In this document: positions 34,794 through 45,934 of the stretch, piece by piece | How the letters are laid out: each line of letters begins with the position of its first letter | How positions within the stretch are numbered: position 1 is the first letter of the stretch | Source of the DNA: Allochromatium humboldtianum | GTDB taxonomy: Bacteria; Pseudomonadota; Gammaproteobacteria; Chromatiales; Chromatiaceae | Direction of reading: 5' to 3' | Assembly: GCF_013385175.1 (NCBI RefSeq) | Contig: NZ_JABZEO010000005.1 | Span: forward strand, 124,001 to 188,000 | DNA length: 64,000 nt | Program-made: the position numbers and the translations under genes | Notes under the pieces: model-generated | Seen by the model: the letters and a program-made list of their open reading frames with translations, nothing else | Databases searched by the model: none | Told to the model about the DNA's origin: nothing

Positions 34794-37109
34794 ATGCGGC
34801 TTGATGTCGGATTGGGCTTCGCGTTGGGTGTCGGCGGGCTGCATCTGCTGCCTGAGATGCCGCCCTGGTGGTCGGGAGCCGTGCTCCTGTCCGCGTTGGC
34901 CGTTGCGGCCTGGGTCCGGCCGCGTGCGAGCTGGGCCTTCGCCTTCGCGCTTGGATTCTGTTGGGCCTGGATGCACGCCTGTCAAGGGCTGTGCACGCCC
35001 TTTCCGGATGAACTGGCGCGCGCGCCTCTGGTGGTCGAGGGGCGCGTGGCCTCGATCCCCGCTGTCGAGACGCATCGAACGCGCTTTCTGCTCGACGTCG
35101 GGCACACCTGGGACGAGCACGGAACCGGGCTGGATTTCAGCGGCCGGGTTCGGATCTCCTGCTATCGCGACTGTCCCGCACTGTCGGCCGGTGAGCGCTG
35201 GCGTATCAACGTCCGTCTCAAGCCGCGTCATGGCTCGCTGAATCCGGGCGGCTTCGACTACGAGCGCTGGCTGTTCGAGCAGGGGATCGCGGCGACCGGC
35301 TATCCGCGCGGTCGGGAAGCGTTCGAGCGTCTGGACGCGGGGCCGGGGGCCTATTGGCTGACCCGCCTGCGTCAGCGGCTGGCCGAGCATCTGGCCGGAG
35401 CGCTGGACGGCTCGCCGCAACTCGGGCTGATCCAGGCCCTGACCCTGGGCGAACGCGGCGCCCTGGAGCGCGAGACCTGGGACACCTTCACCCGCACCGG
35501 CACCAATCATCTGGTCGCGATCTCGGGGCTGCATGTCGGGTTGGTGGCCGGCGGCGTCTTCTGGCTGGCGCGCCGGCTGTGGTCGCTGAGTGCGCGTCTG
35601 ACCCTGCTTCTGGCCGCTCCGCGTGCGGCGGCGGTCTTCAGTCTGCTGGCCGGGTTCGGCTATGCGGCGCTGGCCGGATTCGCCATCTCGACCCAGCGCG
35701 CGCTCATCATGCTGGCGGTGGTGCTGGGGGCGCTGTTCTGGCAGCGCACGCTGCGACCCTATCAGGCGCTGATGCTGGCGCTGGTCGGGGTGCTGGTCTG
35801 GGATCCGGGGGCCGTGCTGTCGTATGGCTTCTGGCTGTCGTTCGGAGCCGTAGCCCTGCTGCTGCTGCATCTGGGACAGCGGTTGCCGAGCCGCGATCTC
35901 TGGACGCGCTGGGGGCGGGCGCAATGGGCGGTCGGTCTGGGACTGCTGCCGCTGCTGTTTCTGTTCTTCGGTCAGGCATCGCTGATCGCGCCGCTGGTCA
36001 ATCTGGTGGCGGTGCCGCTGTTCAGTGTGCTGATCCTGCCGCTGGTGTTGATCGCCGGTCTCTTGAGCCTGGTTCCGTTCGCTGGACTCGATGTCCCGCT
36101 GCGTCTGGTCGCCGAGGGGCTCGGCTGGTGTCTGAACGGTCTGGACTGGCTCGCGGCTCGACCCTGGGCCGCCGTTCACCTGCCGGCACGACCGCTGTGG
36201 GCTTGGGCCTCGGCGCTGTTGGGGGCGGTGCTGCTGCTTGCGCCGCGCGGTCTGCCGGGACGCTGGCAGGGCTTGATCCTGATGCTGCCGCTGGCGGTCG
36301 CGCGCCCGGATGCGCCCGGCTGGGGCGAGGTCTGGTTCAGTCTGCTCGACGTGGGGCAGGGGCTGGCCGTCGTGGTCGAGACCCAGGACGGCATTCTGGT
36401 CTATGACGCGGGGCCGGCCTATCCGGGCGGTTTCGACACGGGCGCGATGATGGTCGCGCCCTTTCTCCGGTCGCGCGGGATCGAGCGTATCGATCGGCTC
36501 GTCGTCAGCCATGCCGACCGGGATCATGCGGGCGGAGCCTCCGGTCTGTTGGCGCTGGCGCCCGCCGAGACCATTCTCAGCGGCGAACCGGAGCGGCTGG
36601 GACTGGCCGGCGCCGAACCCTGTCTGGCCGGCGAGACCTGGAACTGGTCAGGCGTCGACTTTCGGCTGCTGCATCCGCAACGCGCCGACCTCAAGGGCAA
36701 CGAGGCATCCTGTGTGCTGGAGATTCGCACCGGCGAGCGATCCATCCTGCTGACCGGTGATGTGGGCGCCCGCACCGAAGAGCGTCTGGTCGCGCGTCTC
36801 GGGGCCGACTGGCGGGTTGCGGTCTTGATCGCCGGACATCACGGCAGCGCGACCTCGACGTCGGCGCGTCTGCTGGATGTGACTCGGCCCGAGTGGGTGC
36901 TGTTCTCGTCCGGCTATGCCAATCAGTTCGGCTTTCCGGCGCCTGTGGTGCGCGAGCGTCTGGCCGAGCGCGGGATTCAGACCCTGAACACGGCGTTCGA
37001 CGGCGCCGTTCAGTTCAGGCTGGGGCCGGACGGTTGGATCGACGAGCCGCAGGGCCGGCGCGAGCGTGCCGGACGGCTGTGGACGCATCATCCGTCGCGG
37101 CCGCCTTGA
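34794..37109 (+). CDS. comEC: DNA uptake channel protein ComEC/Rec2
   Basis: 771 aa, full length. An N-terminal OB-type domain (DUF4131) precedes the competence domain with about ten helices (TGTNHLVAISGLHVGLVAGG), and a C-terminal metallo-beta-lactamase-like domain with HADRDHAGGASGLLAL, LLTGDVG and AGHHGSATS. It carries single-stranded DNA across the inner membrane during natural transformation. Nothing else from the competence machinery is in the window. The start is 58 bases after the divergent DUF2062 gene. Confidence 0.96.
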   Translation: MRLDVGLGFALGVGGLHLLPEMPPWWSGAVLLSALAVAAWVRPRASWAFAFALGFCWAWMHACQGLCTPFPDELARAPLVVEGRVASIPAVETHRTRFLLDVGHTWDEHGTGLDFSGRVRISCYRDCPALSAGERWRINVRLKPRHGSLNPGGFDYERWLFEQGIAATGYPRGREAFERLDAGPGAYWLTRLRQRLAEHLAGALDGSPQLGLIQALTLGERGALERETWDTFTRTGTNHLVAISGLHVGLVAGGVFWLARRLWSLSARLTLLLAAPRAAAVFSLLAGFGYAALAGFAISTQRALIMLAVVLGALFWQRTLRPYQALMLALVGVLVWDPGAVLSYGFWLSFGAVALLLLHLGQRLPSRDLWTRWGRAQWAVGLGLLPLLFLFFGQASLIAPLVNLVAVPLFSVLILPLVLIAGLLSLVPFAGLDVPLRLVAEGLGWCLNGLDWLAARPWAAVHLPARPLWAWASALLGAVLLLAPRGLPGRWQGLILMLPLAVARPDAPGWGEVWFSLLDVGQGLAVVVETQDGILVYDAGPAYPGGFDTGAMMVAPFLRSRGIERIDRLVVSHADRDHAGGASGLLALAPAETILSGEPERLGLAGAEPCLAGETWNWSGVDFRLLHPQRADLKGNEASCVLEIRTGERSILLTGDVGARTEERLVARLGADWRVAVLIAGHHGSATSTSARLLDVTRPEWVLFSSGYANQFGFPAPVVRERLAERGIQTLNTAFDGAVQFRLGPDGWIDEPQGRRERAGRLWTHHPSRPP

Positions 37110-37166
37110 GGCGATCGAGCGTCTTGTGGTGGCGTGTGTGTGCCGACAGTGGCTCGAATGTGCCGA

Positions 37167-37913
37167 TCACTCGATGAGGATCGCGCACAGCAGCAGCGCC
37201 AGGGTCTCGGTCAGCTCGACCAGGGCGCCGGCGGTGTCGCCGGTGAAGCCGGAGATCCGAGCGAGCATGGCTCGCCGCGCGATCCAGTAGAGCGCCAGCG
37301 CCGCCAGGATCAGTACCAGCCCCGACCAGCCGCCGAGCGCCAGCGTCACGACTCCAGCCGCCGTCACGCTCAGCCAGGCCGCCCGCCGAGGCAGATGATT
37401 GAACTGATCGGCGGCCATACCCTGCCGACGCGCATAGGGCGTGGTCAGTAGCAGCAGCGGCAACTGCGCCCGCGCCAGCATGGGAACGGCGAGCAGCGGC
37501 CAGATGACGCCGGCCAGGATCAGCGTCTTCAGCGCAGCCCACTTGGCGAGCAGCACCAGCCCGATGAGCGTCACGGCGGCCGGACCACTGCGCGGATCCT
37601 TCATGATCTCCAGCGTGCGCTCGCGACTGCCGATCCCGCCGATCCAGGCGTCCGCGCTATCGGCCAGCCCATCCAGATGCAGCACGCCGCTCGACCAGAC
37701 CCAGAGCATCAGTACCAGAACGGCCGCAACGTCGATCGGCGCGCCGGCGAGCGCGAGTGCCGCGAGCGCCGCCGGTCCTCCCATCAGGAGGCCGACGAAC
37801 GGATACCAGGGGACGGAGTGCCCGGTCTCATGCGGTTGCGTCGAGCCGGGGTCGGGGAAGGGCAGCCGGGAGAGGAATCGTCCGGCGATCCAGAGCGGGC
37901 GTAGTCGTGTCAT
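37167..37913 (-). CDS. cobS: Adenosylcobinamide-GDP ribazoletransferase (cobalamin synthase)
   Basis: 248 aa inner-membrane enzyme, joining adenosylcobinamide-GDP and alpha-ribazole. Motifs: SGVLHLDGLADSADAWIGG then RERTLEIMKDPRSGPAAV, which carry the acidic residues of the active site. About six helices. The start overlaps the cobC stop (ATGA). It ends the unit that begins with the riboswitch and btuB. Confidence 0.96.
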   Translation of the reverse strand: MTRLRPLWIAGRFLSRLPFPDPGSTQPHETGHSVPWYPFVGLLMGGPAALAALALAGAPIDVAAVLVLMLWVWSSGVLHLDGLADSADAWIGGIGSRERTLEIMKDPRSGPAAVTLIGLVLLAKWAALKTLILAGVIWPLLAVPMLARAQLPLLLLTTPYARRQGMAADQFNHLPRRAAWLSVTAAGVVTLALGGWSGLVLILAALALYWIARRAMLARISGFTGDTAGALVELTETLALLLCAILIE

Positions 37914-38506
37914 TCGATCGAACCGTGAGCAATCAGACTCGGACGCCCCGGCGGCGGATAGATCCGCAGTCGGGTGAGACAGGCATGAGGGACTTCGAGC
38001 AGCAGCAATCCGGCATCGGACATGCTCAGCACCTCGGCGACCAGCACCCGGATGACGCCGCCGTGGGTGATCAGGAGCGTCCGGGGTTCGCGCGTGTCGA
38101 GCAGATCGCGCCAGGCCGCCAGCACCCGCGCGCGGAAATCGACGAAGGGTTCGGCCCCAGGCGGCGTATAGCCGACCGGATCGTTCCAGAAGCGCTGGAG
38201 TTCATCGGCCGGGATCTCGGCGACGGCAAGGCACTCCCAATCGCCGAAACCACGCTCGCGAAAAGCGTCCACCAGGTCCAGGGGTCGGTCATGCGTCTCG
38301 GACAGTTCGCGCGCGAACTCGGCGCACCGGCACGCCGGTGAACTGACGATTCGCGTCCAGTCCGACCGATCCGCCGTCGCGCGCCGCATCTGCTCCCAGC
38401 CGAGCGGACTCAGCGGATCGTCTCGCTCGCCGCGAAAACAGGCGCCGCCCTCGACATCGCCATGACGCAACAGCTCGATGAGCGGCTCAGCTCCAGAGCT
38501 GCTCAA
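37910..38506 (-). CDS. cobC: Alpha-ribazole phosphatase (histidine phosphatase family)
   Basis: 198 aa. The catalytic histidine motif is LLRHGD (about residues 13-18) and a second RHG-family His lies in LLITHGGVIR. Removes phosphate from alpha-ribazole phosphate, or from adenosylcobalamin phosphate, at the end of lower-ligand assembly. Context between cobT and cobS, with ATGA overlaps on both sides, supports this over other histidine phosphatases. Confidence 0.92.
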   Translation of the reverse strand: MSSSGAEPLIELLRHGDVEGGACFRGERDDPLSPLGWEQMRRATADRSDWTRIVSSPACRCAEFARELSETHDRPLDLVDAFRERGFGDWECLAVAEIPADELQRFWNDPVGYTPPGAEPFVDFRARVLAAWRDLLDTREPRTLLITHGGVIRVLVAEVLSMSDAGLLLLEVPHACLTRLRIYPPPGRPSLIAHGSIE

Positions 38507-39558
38507 GCCTCGCTGACCCCGGCCTCGTCGAAGGTGGCCATCTTCCGATGCACGACACAGGCCATGCGCAACAGTGGCACCAGGGTCGCGCCGCCCGTGG
38601 CCTCGCCGAGCCGCAGCCGCAGATGCAGATAGGGATCGGCGTCGAGCGCCTCCATCATGTGTCGATGTCCGGGTTCCGCCGAGCCGTGCGAGAACAGCAT
38701 CCAGTCGCGCACGCCGGGGTTGATCCGGGTGGCGACCAGCGCCGCCGCGCTGATGATGAAGCCGTCGACCAGGATCGGCAATCCGAGCTGCGCGGCGCGG
38801 ATGAAGGCGCCGGTGCTGGCGGCGATGTCGAAGCCGCCGAGACGGCGTAGCAGTTCCACGGGGCCGTGCTCGGGGCGGGCATGGAGATTCAGGGCCGCCG
38901 CAACTACCTGGGCCTTGCGCGAGACGCCCTGGCGGTCGAGTCCGGTGCCGGGGCCGGTCAGGATCGACGGCTCCAGATCCAGCAGGGCACAGGCCAGCGC
39001 GGTCGCCGGGGTGGTGTTGCCGATGCCCATCTCGCCGCAGATCAGGAGTCGCGCGTCTTCGTCGAGTGCACGCTCGACCGCCGTGCGACCGATGTCGAGC
39101 GCGCGCGCGAGCTGATCCTCGGTCATGGCCGGTTCGCGGGCGATGTTGCCGGTGCCGGGGCCGAGCCGCTCGGAGCGCACGTTCGCGACCGGGCCGGGGT
39201 CGGTGGCGATGCCCAGATCGAAGATCTCCATCACGGCGTCGATCGCCTCGGCCATCACCGAGACGGCCGCGCCGCCGCGCGCGATGTTATGCAGCATCTG
39301 GAGCGTGACTTCGCGCGGGAAGCAGGAGACGCCCTCGACGGCAACGCCATGATCGGAGACGAATTGCAGGATGCGCACCGGGTCGGGCGTGGGCGCGTCC
39401 GTGCCCTGCATCCCGGCGAGCCGGATCGCCATCTCTTCCAGGCGACCGAGCGAGCCGCGCGGTTTGGTGAGTTTGTCCTGACGCGCCTGAGCCGCCGCAG
39501 CGGCCTGGTGGTCGATGGGGCGGCAGGGGTCTTTGAGCCAGTCGAGCGTCATGTTCAT
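38503..39558 (-). CDS. cobT: Nicotinate-nucleotide-dimethylbenzimidazole phosphoribosyltransferase
   Basis: 351 aa. Makes alpha-ribazole phosphate from nicotinate mononucleotide and dimethylbenzimidazole. Typical sequences are KPRGSLGRLEEMAIRLAGMQ, FVSDHGVAVEGVS, ICGEMGIGNTTPATA and the C-terminal LFSHGSAEPGHRHMMEAL region with LRLGEATGG. The start may be the first or third codon (both Met). It starts five bases after the btuB stop. Confidence 0.97.
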   Translation of the reverse strand: MNMTLDWLKDPCRPIDHQAAAAAQARQDKLTKPRGSLGRLEEMAIRLAGMQGTDAPTPDPVRILQFVSDHGVAVEGVSCFPREVTLQMLHNIARGGAAVSVMAEAIDAVMEIFDLGIATDPGPVANVRSERLGPGTGNIAREPAMTEDQLARALDIGRTAVERALDEDARLLICGEMGIGNTTPATALACALLDLEPSILTGPGTGLDRQGVSRKAQVVAAALNLHARPEHGPVELLRRLGGFDIAASTGAFIRAAQLGLPILVDGFIISAAALVATRINPGVRDWMLFSHGSAEPGHRHMMEALDADPYLHLRLRLGEATGGATLVPLLRMACVVHRKMATFDEAGVSEA

Positions 39559-39563
39559 CGATC

Positions 39564-41435
39564 TCAGGGCTGGTAGCGGAGCGTCAGATAGACCGAACGC
39601 CCGAGCTGGTTGTACAGATAGGCGGTCTCGTACTCTTCGTCGAGTGCGTTTTCGAGACTGGCCTGAAGACGGAGTGCCGGATTGATCCGGTATTCGGCGC
39701 GCAGGTCGAGCAGGGCATAGCCGTCGAGCCGGTCGCGATTGGCCAGATCGTCGTAACGCCGGCCGGCGACGAAGACCGTGCCACCGAGCGACCAGCGGTC
39801 GAAGCGCCGCTCCAGGTCGATCTCCAGACTCTGCTCGGGACGGCGCGGCAGCAGGTTGCCCTGGTTGGCGCCGGGCGAGCGGTTCTCGGGATCGAGCAGG
39901 GTCAGGCTGGTCTTGAGGCTCCAGTCGCGATAGTCGGCGCTCGTCGTCGCTTCCAGTCCGCGAATGCGCGCGCGCCGGACATTGGCGGCGGCCGAACTTG
40001 CCGCATCATAGGCGATCAGATCGTCGATGTCGGTCTCATAGAGACTCAGATCCCAGCGTCCGTCGATCCCTGGACCGACCGGCAGCTCACCGGCGATCCC
40101 CAGCTCCCAGCTTCGCGAACGCTCCGGGTCCAGGTCCGGATTGCCGTAGTCGGGATAATAGAGATCGTTGAAGCTTGGGGCCTTGAAGGCGGTGCCATAG
40201 GCCAGCGAGACGCGCAGTCCGGTGTCGAACAGATAGCCGAGCGCGGCATTGCCGGTGCCGTGTCCACCCAGATCGCCATCTTCGTCCTGGCGCAGACTGA
40301 GCTTGAGATCCGCCGCGCCGAGGCTGGCCTGATATTCGCCGAAGACGCCCAGGTTGTCGCGGGTGTCGCGGCTGTAGTCGACGGTGCCGTCGACACGGTC
40401 GACGCGATAGTCCAGGCCGACTGTGGCGAGCTGAGCCTCGTTGAGACGCCAGTCGTTCTGCAGCGAGAGGCTGTCGCGCGTGGTCTCGAAGCGATCGATG
40501 AAGCGCTCGCCGTCGGCTGTGTCCGGATCGTCGAAGAAAGACCGATAGTTGTCCCGGCTCTGTCCTGCAGCCAGCGTCAGGGTCCAGGGTTCGAGGGGCT
40601 TGAGGATCGCTTTCGCGCCCAACACCTGCTGTTCGGAGCGCGAGACATTGCCGGCGAAGGCTGAGCCGTCGAAGTCGAGCCGCCCCTCGGTTCTCAGTGC
40701 ATTGAACTCCAGTTCGGCCTGTTCGCTGAAGCTGTAACCGGCGCGCAGACTCAGCCCTAGATTGCGATAGGGATCGCGGTCGTCCTGCTCGACGCCGCAA
40801 CCAGCGAAGGGACTGGAGCGCCCGGAACAGGCATCGATGCCGTCGGTGCGATCGAGGCTGGCGCCCAGATCGATCCAGCCGCGTTCGCCGCCGCCAGAGA
40901 GTCCGGCGGCAACCCGCGCGGTGTGGAGGGTGCCGGCCCCCAGCGTCAGCCGTGGCGACCAGTCGCCGCCGCCGCGCCGGGTGAAGATCTGGATCACGCC
41001 GCCGATGGCCTCCGAGCCATAGAGACTGGAACGCGGTCCGCGCACGACCTCGATGCGCTCGATCTGCTCGATCGGCAGATCCTCCAGCGAGGCCGTACCC
41101 GAGGTCGCCGAGCCGATCTTGACGCCGTCGACCAGCACCAGCACGTGATCCGAGTTGGTGCCGCGCAGAAAGAGCGAAGACTGATGGCCGGGGCCGCCGG
41201 TGCGCGTGAGGCTGACGCCGGGCAGACCGCGCAGCAGATCCGGCACCGAGCGCGCCTGACGACGTTCGATCTCGGGGCGGTCGATGACGGTGACCGAGGC
41301 CAGGGTCGTACTCTCAGGTTCGGCGGTCCGGGTGGCGGTGACAACCACAGATTCGAGTTGAGTGGGCGTCTCGTCGGCCAGGACGAGACCGGCCAGCGGT
41401 AGCATCAGCGCCGCCAGCATCCAGGGATGGGACAT
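39564..41435 (-). CDS. btuB: TonB-dependent vitamin B12 receptor BtuB
   Basis: 623 aa outer-membrane receptor. Signal peptide of about 20 residues (MLAALMLPLAGLVLA), TonB box-like VVVTATRT, plug domain with VPDLLRGLPGVSLTRTGGPG and NSDHVLVLVDGVKIGS, and a C-terminal beta-barrel ending in YLTLRYQP with an aromatic-poor final strand. Cobalamin specificity is inferred from the riboswitch and the downstream cob genes. The ATG at 41435 is preferred: CGGAG lies ten bases upstream, while an earlier Met at 41456 is in the hairpin-leader region. Confidence 0.94.
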   Translation of the reverse strand: MSHPWMLAALMLPLAGLVLADETPTQLESVVVTATRTAEPESTTLASVTVIDRPEIERRQARSVPDLLRGLPGVSLTRTGGPGHQSSLFLRGTNSDHVLVLVDGVKIGSATSGTASLEDLPIEQIERIEVVRGPRSSLYGSEAIGGVIQIFTRRGGGDWSPRLTLGAGTLHTARVAAGLSGGGERGWIDLGASLDRTDGIDACSGRSSPFAGCGVEQDDRDPYRNLGLSLRAGYSFSEQAELEFNALRTEGRLDFDGSAFAGNVSRSEQQVLGAKAILKPLEPWTLTLAAGQSRDNYRSFFDDPDTADGERFIDRFETTRDSLSLQNDWRLNEAQLATVGLDYRVDRVDGTVDYSRDTRDNLGVFGEYQASLGAADLKLSLRQDEDGDLGGHGTGNAALGYLFDTGLRVSLAYGTAFKAPSFNDLYYPDYGNPDLDPERSRSWELGIAGELPVGPGIDGRWDLSLYETDIDDLIAYDAASSAAANVRRARIRGLEATTSADYRDWSLKTSLTLLDPENRSPGANQGNLLPRRPEQSLEIDLERRFDRWSLGGTVFVAGRRYDDLANRDRLDGYALLDLRAEYRINPALRLQASLENALDEEYETAYLYNQLGRSVYLTLRYQP

Positions 41436-41457
41436 GGTTGTTTCGACTCCGTGCATT

Positions 41458-41481
41458 GAGTCAGGCACACCCGCCTGACTC
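41458..41481 (-). promoter_or_regulatory. Hairpin between riboswitch and btuB start (candidate expression platform)
   Basis: GAGTCAGGC and GCCTGACTC pair perfectly (nine bases) around GGGTGT, 23 bases before the ATG. Its place after the aptamer suggests it is part of the switching structure or a stabilising leader stem. No T-run follows, so translational control is more likely than termination. Confidence 0.5.
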
Positions 41482-41619
41482 GACAGGGGAGGGCCGCGAT
41501 GGGGAGCCGAATGGACGCACACTGAACCGCCGGACGAGCCGGGGACGCTGGCGCACGGTCGTCGCCCCACGCGACCCCGTTCATGGAGCCGGCCTCTCAA
41601 TCTGGCGCGGCTCCGATCC

Positions 41620-41828
41620 CCTGGCCGGTCTCCGGGCTCACGAGCGGGGTGTTTGGACACCCCGACGCGACGCCTTCCCATGAGCCTGTTGCTCACAGTG
41701 GCCGTCTGTCGCGTCTTGACTCGTCTACCGTTGCGGGGGCAGCGCCGGCTTTCCTCGTTCACCCTGGACGAAGGCACCGGCTTCCCGTTCAACCGCTTGG
41801 TGAAGACCACCAAGCGGCACCGGGGGAT
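41620..41828 (-). promoter_or_regulatory. Cobalamin riboswitch
   Basis: Conserved parts on the minus strand, in order: GGTGCC then a GCTTGGTG/CACCAAGC hairpin, GGGAAGCCGGTG, GCTGCCCCCGCAACGGTA (41746-41729), GCCACTG and GGGAAGGC, and the B12 box GAGCCCGGAGACCGGCC (41638-41622). This fits the AdoCbl aptamer. It lies upstream of btuB-cobT-cobC-cobS and should shut the unit off when B12 is plentiful. Confidence 0.93.
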
Positions 41829-41877
41829 CAAGGGCGGCTATTAAACCGCGTTCGGAGTGAAATGACGAGCTTGGGGT

Positions 41878-43902
41878 TTACTTGGATTTTCTGAAATTGG
41901 CCGTGACCGTCAGATCGGACGACATCGTCACGCTGCAGGCACCCGCACCCGAGCAGGCGCCGCTCCAGCCGGTGAACGCGAAACCACTACCCGGAACCGG
42001 GGTGAGCGTCACCTTGGTTCCACTGGTATAGTTCGCCGAGCAGCCACTGCAGTCGATTCCGGCGGGCGAACTCTTCAGCGTGCCGCTGCCCGTGGTCTTG
42101 ACCGTCAGTGCATACTGAACCGTGCTGACCGGCGCCGCCGTGAAGGTGGCGGTACAGGTGGTGTTGGCGTTCAGGCTGAAGGAACTGCCGCAACTGCTCG
42201 GACTCCAGCCGCCGAAGGTTGAGCCGCTCGCCGCCGTAGCCGTCGGCGTGACTGTGGTTCCGGCGACATAGGTACCACCACCGCCGACCGTCCCCGAACC
42301 CGTACCCGTCTTGGTCACTGTCAGCGTGTAGTTGACCGGCGCCGTCGTGAAGGTGGCGGTACAGGCGGTGTCAGCGTTCAGGCTGAAGGAACTGCCGCAG
42401 CTGCTCGGACTCCAGCCGGCGAAGGTCGAGCCGCTCGCCGCCGTGGCCGTCGGGGTGACGGTCGTGCCCGCCGCATAATAGCCACCGCCGCCGACCGTCC
42501 CCGAACCCGTACCTGTCTTGAGGACGTCGAGCCAGTAACCCGTCGCGGTGATCGGCTCACCCCCCGTCGACGATACACGCTCCAGCTTGAACGCCGGCCA
42601 CAGCGCCCCATTCGAACTCAGATAGGCCGAACTCCCGAATGGCCCCATCAGATTGGCGGCATTGGCGAAACCGGAGCCGGCATCCTCGAACAACTCGGCA
42701 TAGCCGCCGCCGCCCTCGCCGAGACCGGCGATGATCTCGCCGCGCTGGTCGCCATCGACGTCGCCGATGGCCAGACGTGTCTCGCCGTTGAAGTCGTTGT
42801 ATTGGCTCCAGCCAACGGTTAACTTGGCCATCGACAGGATCGAGGACAAACGATAGTCGAACACCTCGACATAGCCGCCGCCATAGGGTGCAAGACCAAT
42901 CGCAATCTCCTGCGTACCGTCGCCATTCAGGTCGCCCAACGCCGGACGAGTCTCGCCGACTTGCGCGGCATATTCAGGCCAGGACAGATCGCCCTGAAGC
43001 TCCGTCTGCCAGGGATCCTGACCGGCTGCGAGCAATGTCTTGTCGAAGCCCTTCTTGATCAGGAAGGTGCCGCCAGTCCCGAGCCCGACGACGAGTTCGG
43101 CGCGTCCGTCGCCATCAATGTCACCCATCGCCGGCCAAGTTTGACCAGGCCAGTTGATATCGGTCCAGCCGAGCGATTGCAGTGAACCGCCGGCATAACT
43201 GAAGATCTGGAGAGAACCGCCTCCCTCGGCGCCGAGACCGATGAAGATCTCGGCCTTGCCGTCGCCATCGACGTCACCCACGGCCGGGCGTGTCTCGCCA
43301 TTGGCTGAGTTGTAATCCGCCCAGTCGACCTGCCCCCAGGCCAGATGCGAGAAGTCGTCGTCCAGGATCTGAAAACGTCCGCCCGGCAATCCAGATCCGG
43401 CCTTCGCGAAGCCGATGACGATCTCGTGCTTGCCGTCGCCGTCGATGTCGCCGGTGGCGATCCGCGTCGCGCCGCTCAGAGCGTTGTATTCGGCCCATCC
43501 GGCCGGGAGCGTCTGCTCGAAGAGCTTGTTCATGTTGGCCAGTTCGAGCTGGCCGTCGTTGTTGGGATAGGCGCCCAGGCCGAAGACATATCTGAAACTT
43601 CCGCTGGTGACTTCGTTGGAGAAGTCAGACGACTCGCCGGCACCGTCGTCGGCCTTCACGGCGAAGTAGTAGACGGTGTTCGGGTCGAGATTCTGTACGG
43701 TGTAGGTCGTCGCATTGCCGACATCGACCCATTGATCGTAGTCGCGGTGAGTCTGACCATAATAGACCCGGTAATTGACGACGCGCGGGTCGTCGACAGG
43801 ATCCCACTCCAGTACGTACTGCGCCGCGAGCAGGGGCATGCTCAGGCACAGCAGTATGGACAGAAGTCCGACTCGGCGAGCAAGGTTGAGAAATGTGTTC
43901 AT
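41878..43902 (-). CDS. FG-GAP/VCBS repeat surface protein with fibronectin III and C-terminal Cys-rich repeats
   Basis: 674 aa. Signal peptide of about 26 residues (LLSILLCLSMPLLAA). Residues about 27-100 form a fibronectin type III domain. Residues about 125-420 contain five or six FG-GAP/EF-type calcium loops: DIDGDGKHE, DVDGDGKAE, DIDGDGRAE, DLNGDGTQE, DVDGDQRGE. The C-terminal 210 residues hold two near-identical 69-residue repeats (TGTGSGTVGGGG, GWSPSSCGSSFSLNA) and one diverged copy (GWSGACSGAGAC), of the InlB_B/Listeria-type repeat class. Secreted, probably cell-surface or matrix. No anchor or sorting motif was seen. Start at 43902 gives the signal peptide at the N-terminus. Confidence 0.8.
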   Translation of the reverse strand: MNTFLNLARRVGLLSILLCLSMPLLAAQYVLEWDPVDDPRVVNYRVYYGQTHRDYDQWVDVGNATTYTVQNLDPNTVYYFAVKADDGAGESSDFSNEVTSGSFRYVFGLGAYPNNDGQLELANMNKLFEQTLPAGWAEYNALSGATRIATGDIDGDGKHEIVIGFAKAGSGLPGGRFQILDDDFSHLAWGQVDWADYNSANGETRPAVGDVDGDGKAEIFIGLGAEGGGSLQIFSYAGGSLQSLGWTDINWPGQTWPAMGDIDGDGRAELVVGLGTGGTFLIKKGFDKTLLAAGQDPWQTELQGDLSWPEYAAQVGETRPALGDLNGDGTQEIAIGLAPYGGGYVEVFDYRLSSILSMAKLTVGWSQYNDFNGETRLAIGDVDGDQRGEIIAGLGEGGGGYAELFEDAGSGFANAANLMGPFGSSAYLSSNGALWPAFKLERVSSTGGEPITATGYWLDVLKTGTGSGTVGGGGYYAAGTTVTPTATAASGSTFAGWSPSSCGSSFSLNADTACTATFTTAPVNYTLTVTKTGTGSGTVGGGGTYVAGTTVTPTATAASGSTFGGWSPSSCGSSFSLNANTTCTATFTAAPVSTVQYALTVKTTGSGTLKSSPAGIDCSGCSANYTSGTKVTLTPVPGSGFAFTGWSGACSGAGACSVTMSSDLTVTANFRKSK
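42106..42519 (-). repeat. Two 207-bp tandem repeats in the FG-GAP protein gene
   Basis: Near-identical repeats of about 207 bases (42313-42519 and 42106-42312), each coding for a 69-residue unit with KTGTGSGTVGGGG and GWSPSSCGSSFSLNA. Confidence 0.85.
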
Positions 43903-44242
43903 AAGCTCATGATCCCGCTGAAAATGGCGTCTTTTCGTTGACATCCCATACCAACCGAAGTCGGTCGCTATTTATTATTAATCTTAGCGCCTTTTGGACT
44001 CGACAGTGATCCACCATCGGGTGAATCGCCCCGTCGTTACGACGATGAATCCAGGCGGATACATCCCTAGCATAGGGGCAACCGTCATTCGAAACCGTGA
44101 AGCCATCTGCAAGAATGCAATGATGGGGCAGGATCGCGATAGATTTTGAGCGCGCCCTGAAACGCAAAGACCCGGCCGAGCAGGGACTCGACCGGGTCTT
44201 TGGCATCAGCCCGCTTGGGGCGATTCAGCGGGAGGCGGCGCC
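43903..44242. other. Gap with the groEL terminator
   Basis: No gene seen in these 340 bases. A stem AAAGACCCGG...CCGGGTCTTT with inner CGAG/CTCG lies at 44166-44201, just beyond the groEL stop, and is likely its terminator. AT-rich sequence near 43965-43990 may hold the FG-GAP gene promoter. Confidence 0.6.
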
Positions 44243-45916
<1,674 letters not shown>

Positions 45917-45934
45917 TCAGATGCGCTCAGGGGC

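Noticed and set aside
41583-41894. Small plus-strand frames over the B12 leader
   Set aside because: They run through the conserved aptamer, whose structure explains the sequence.
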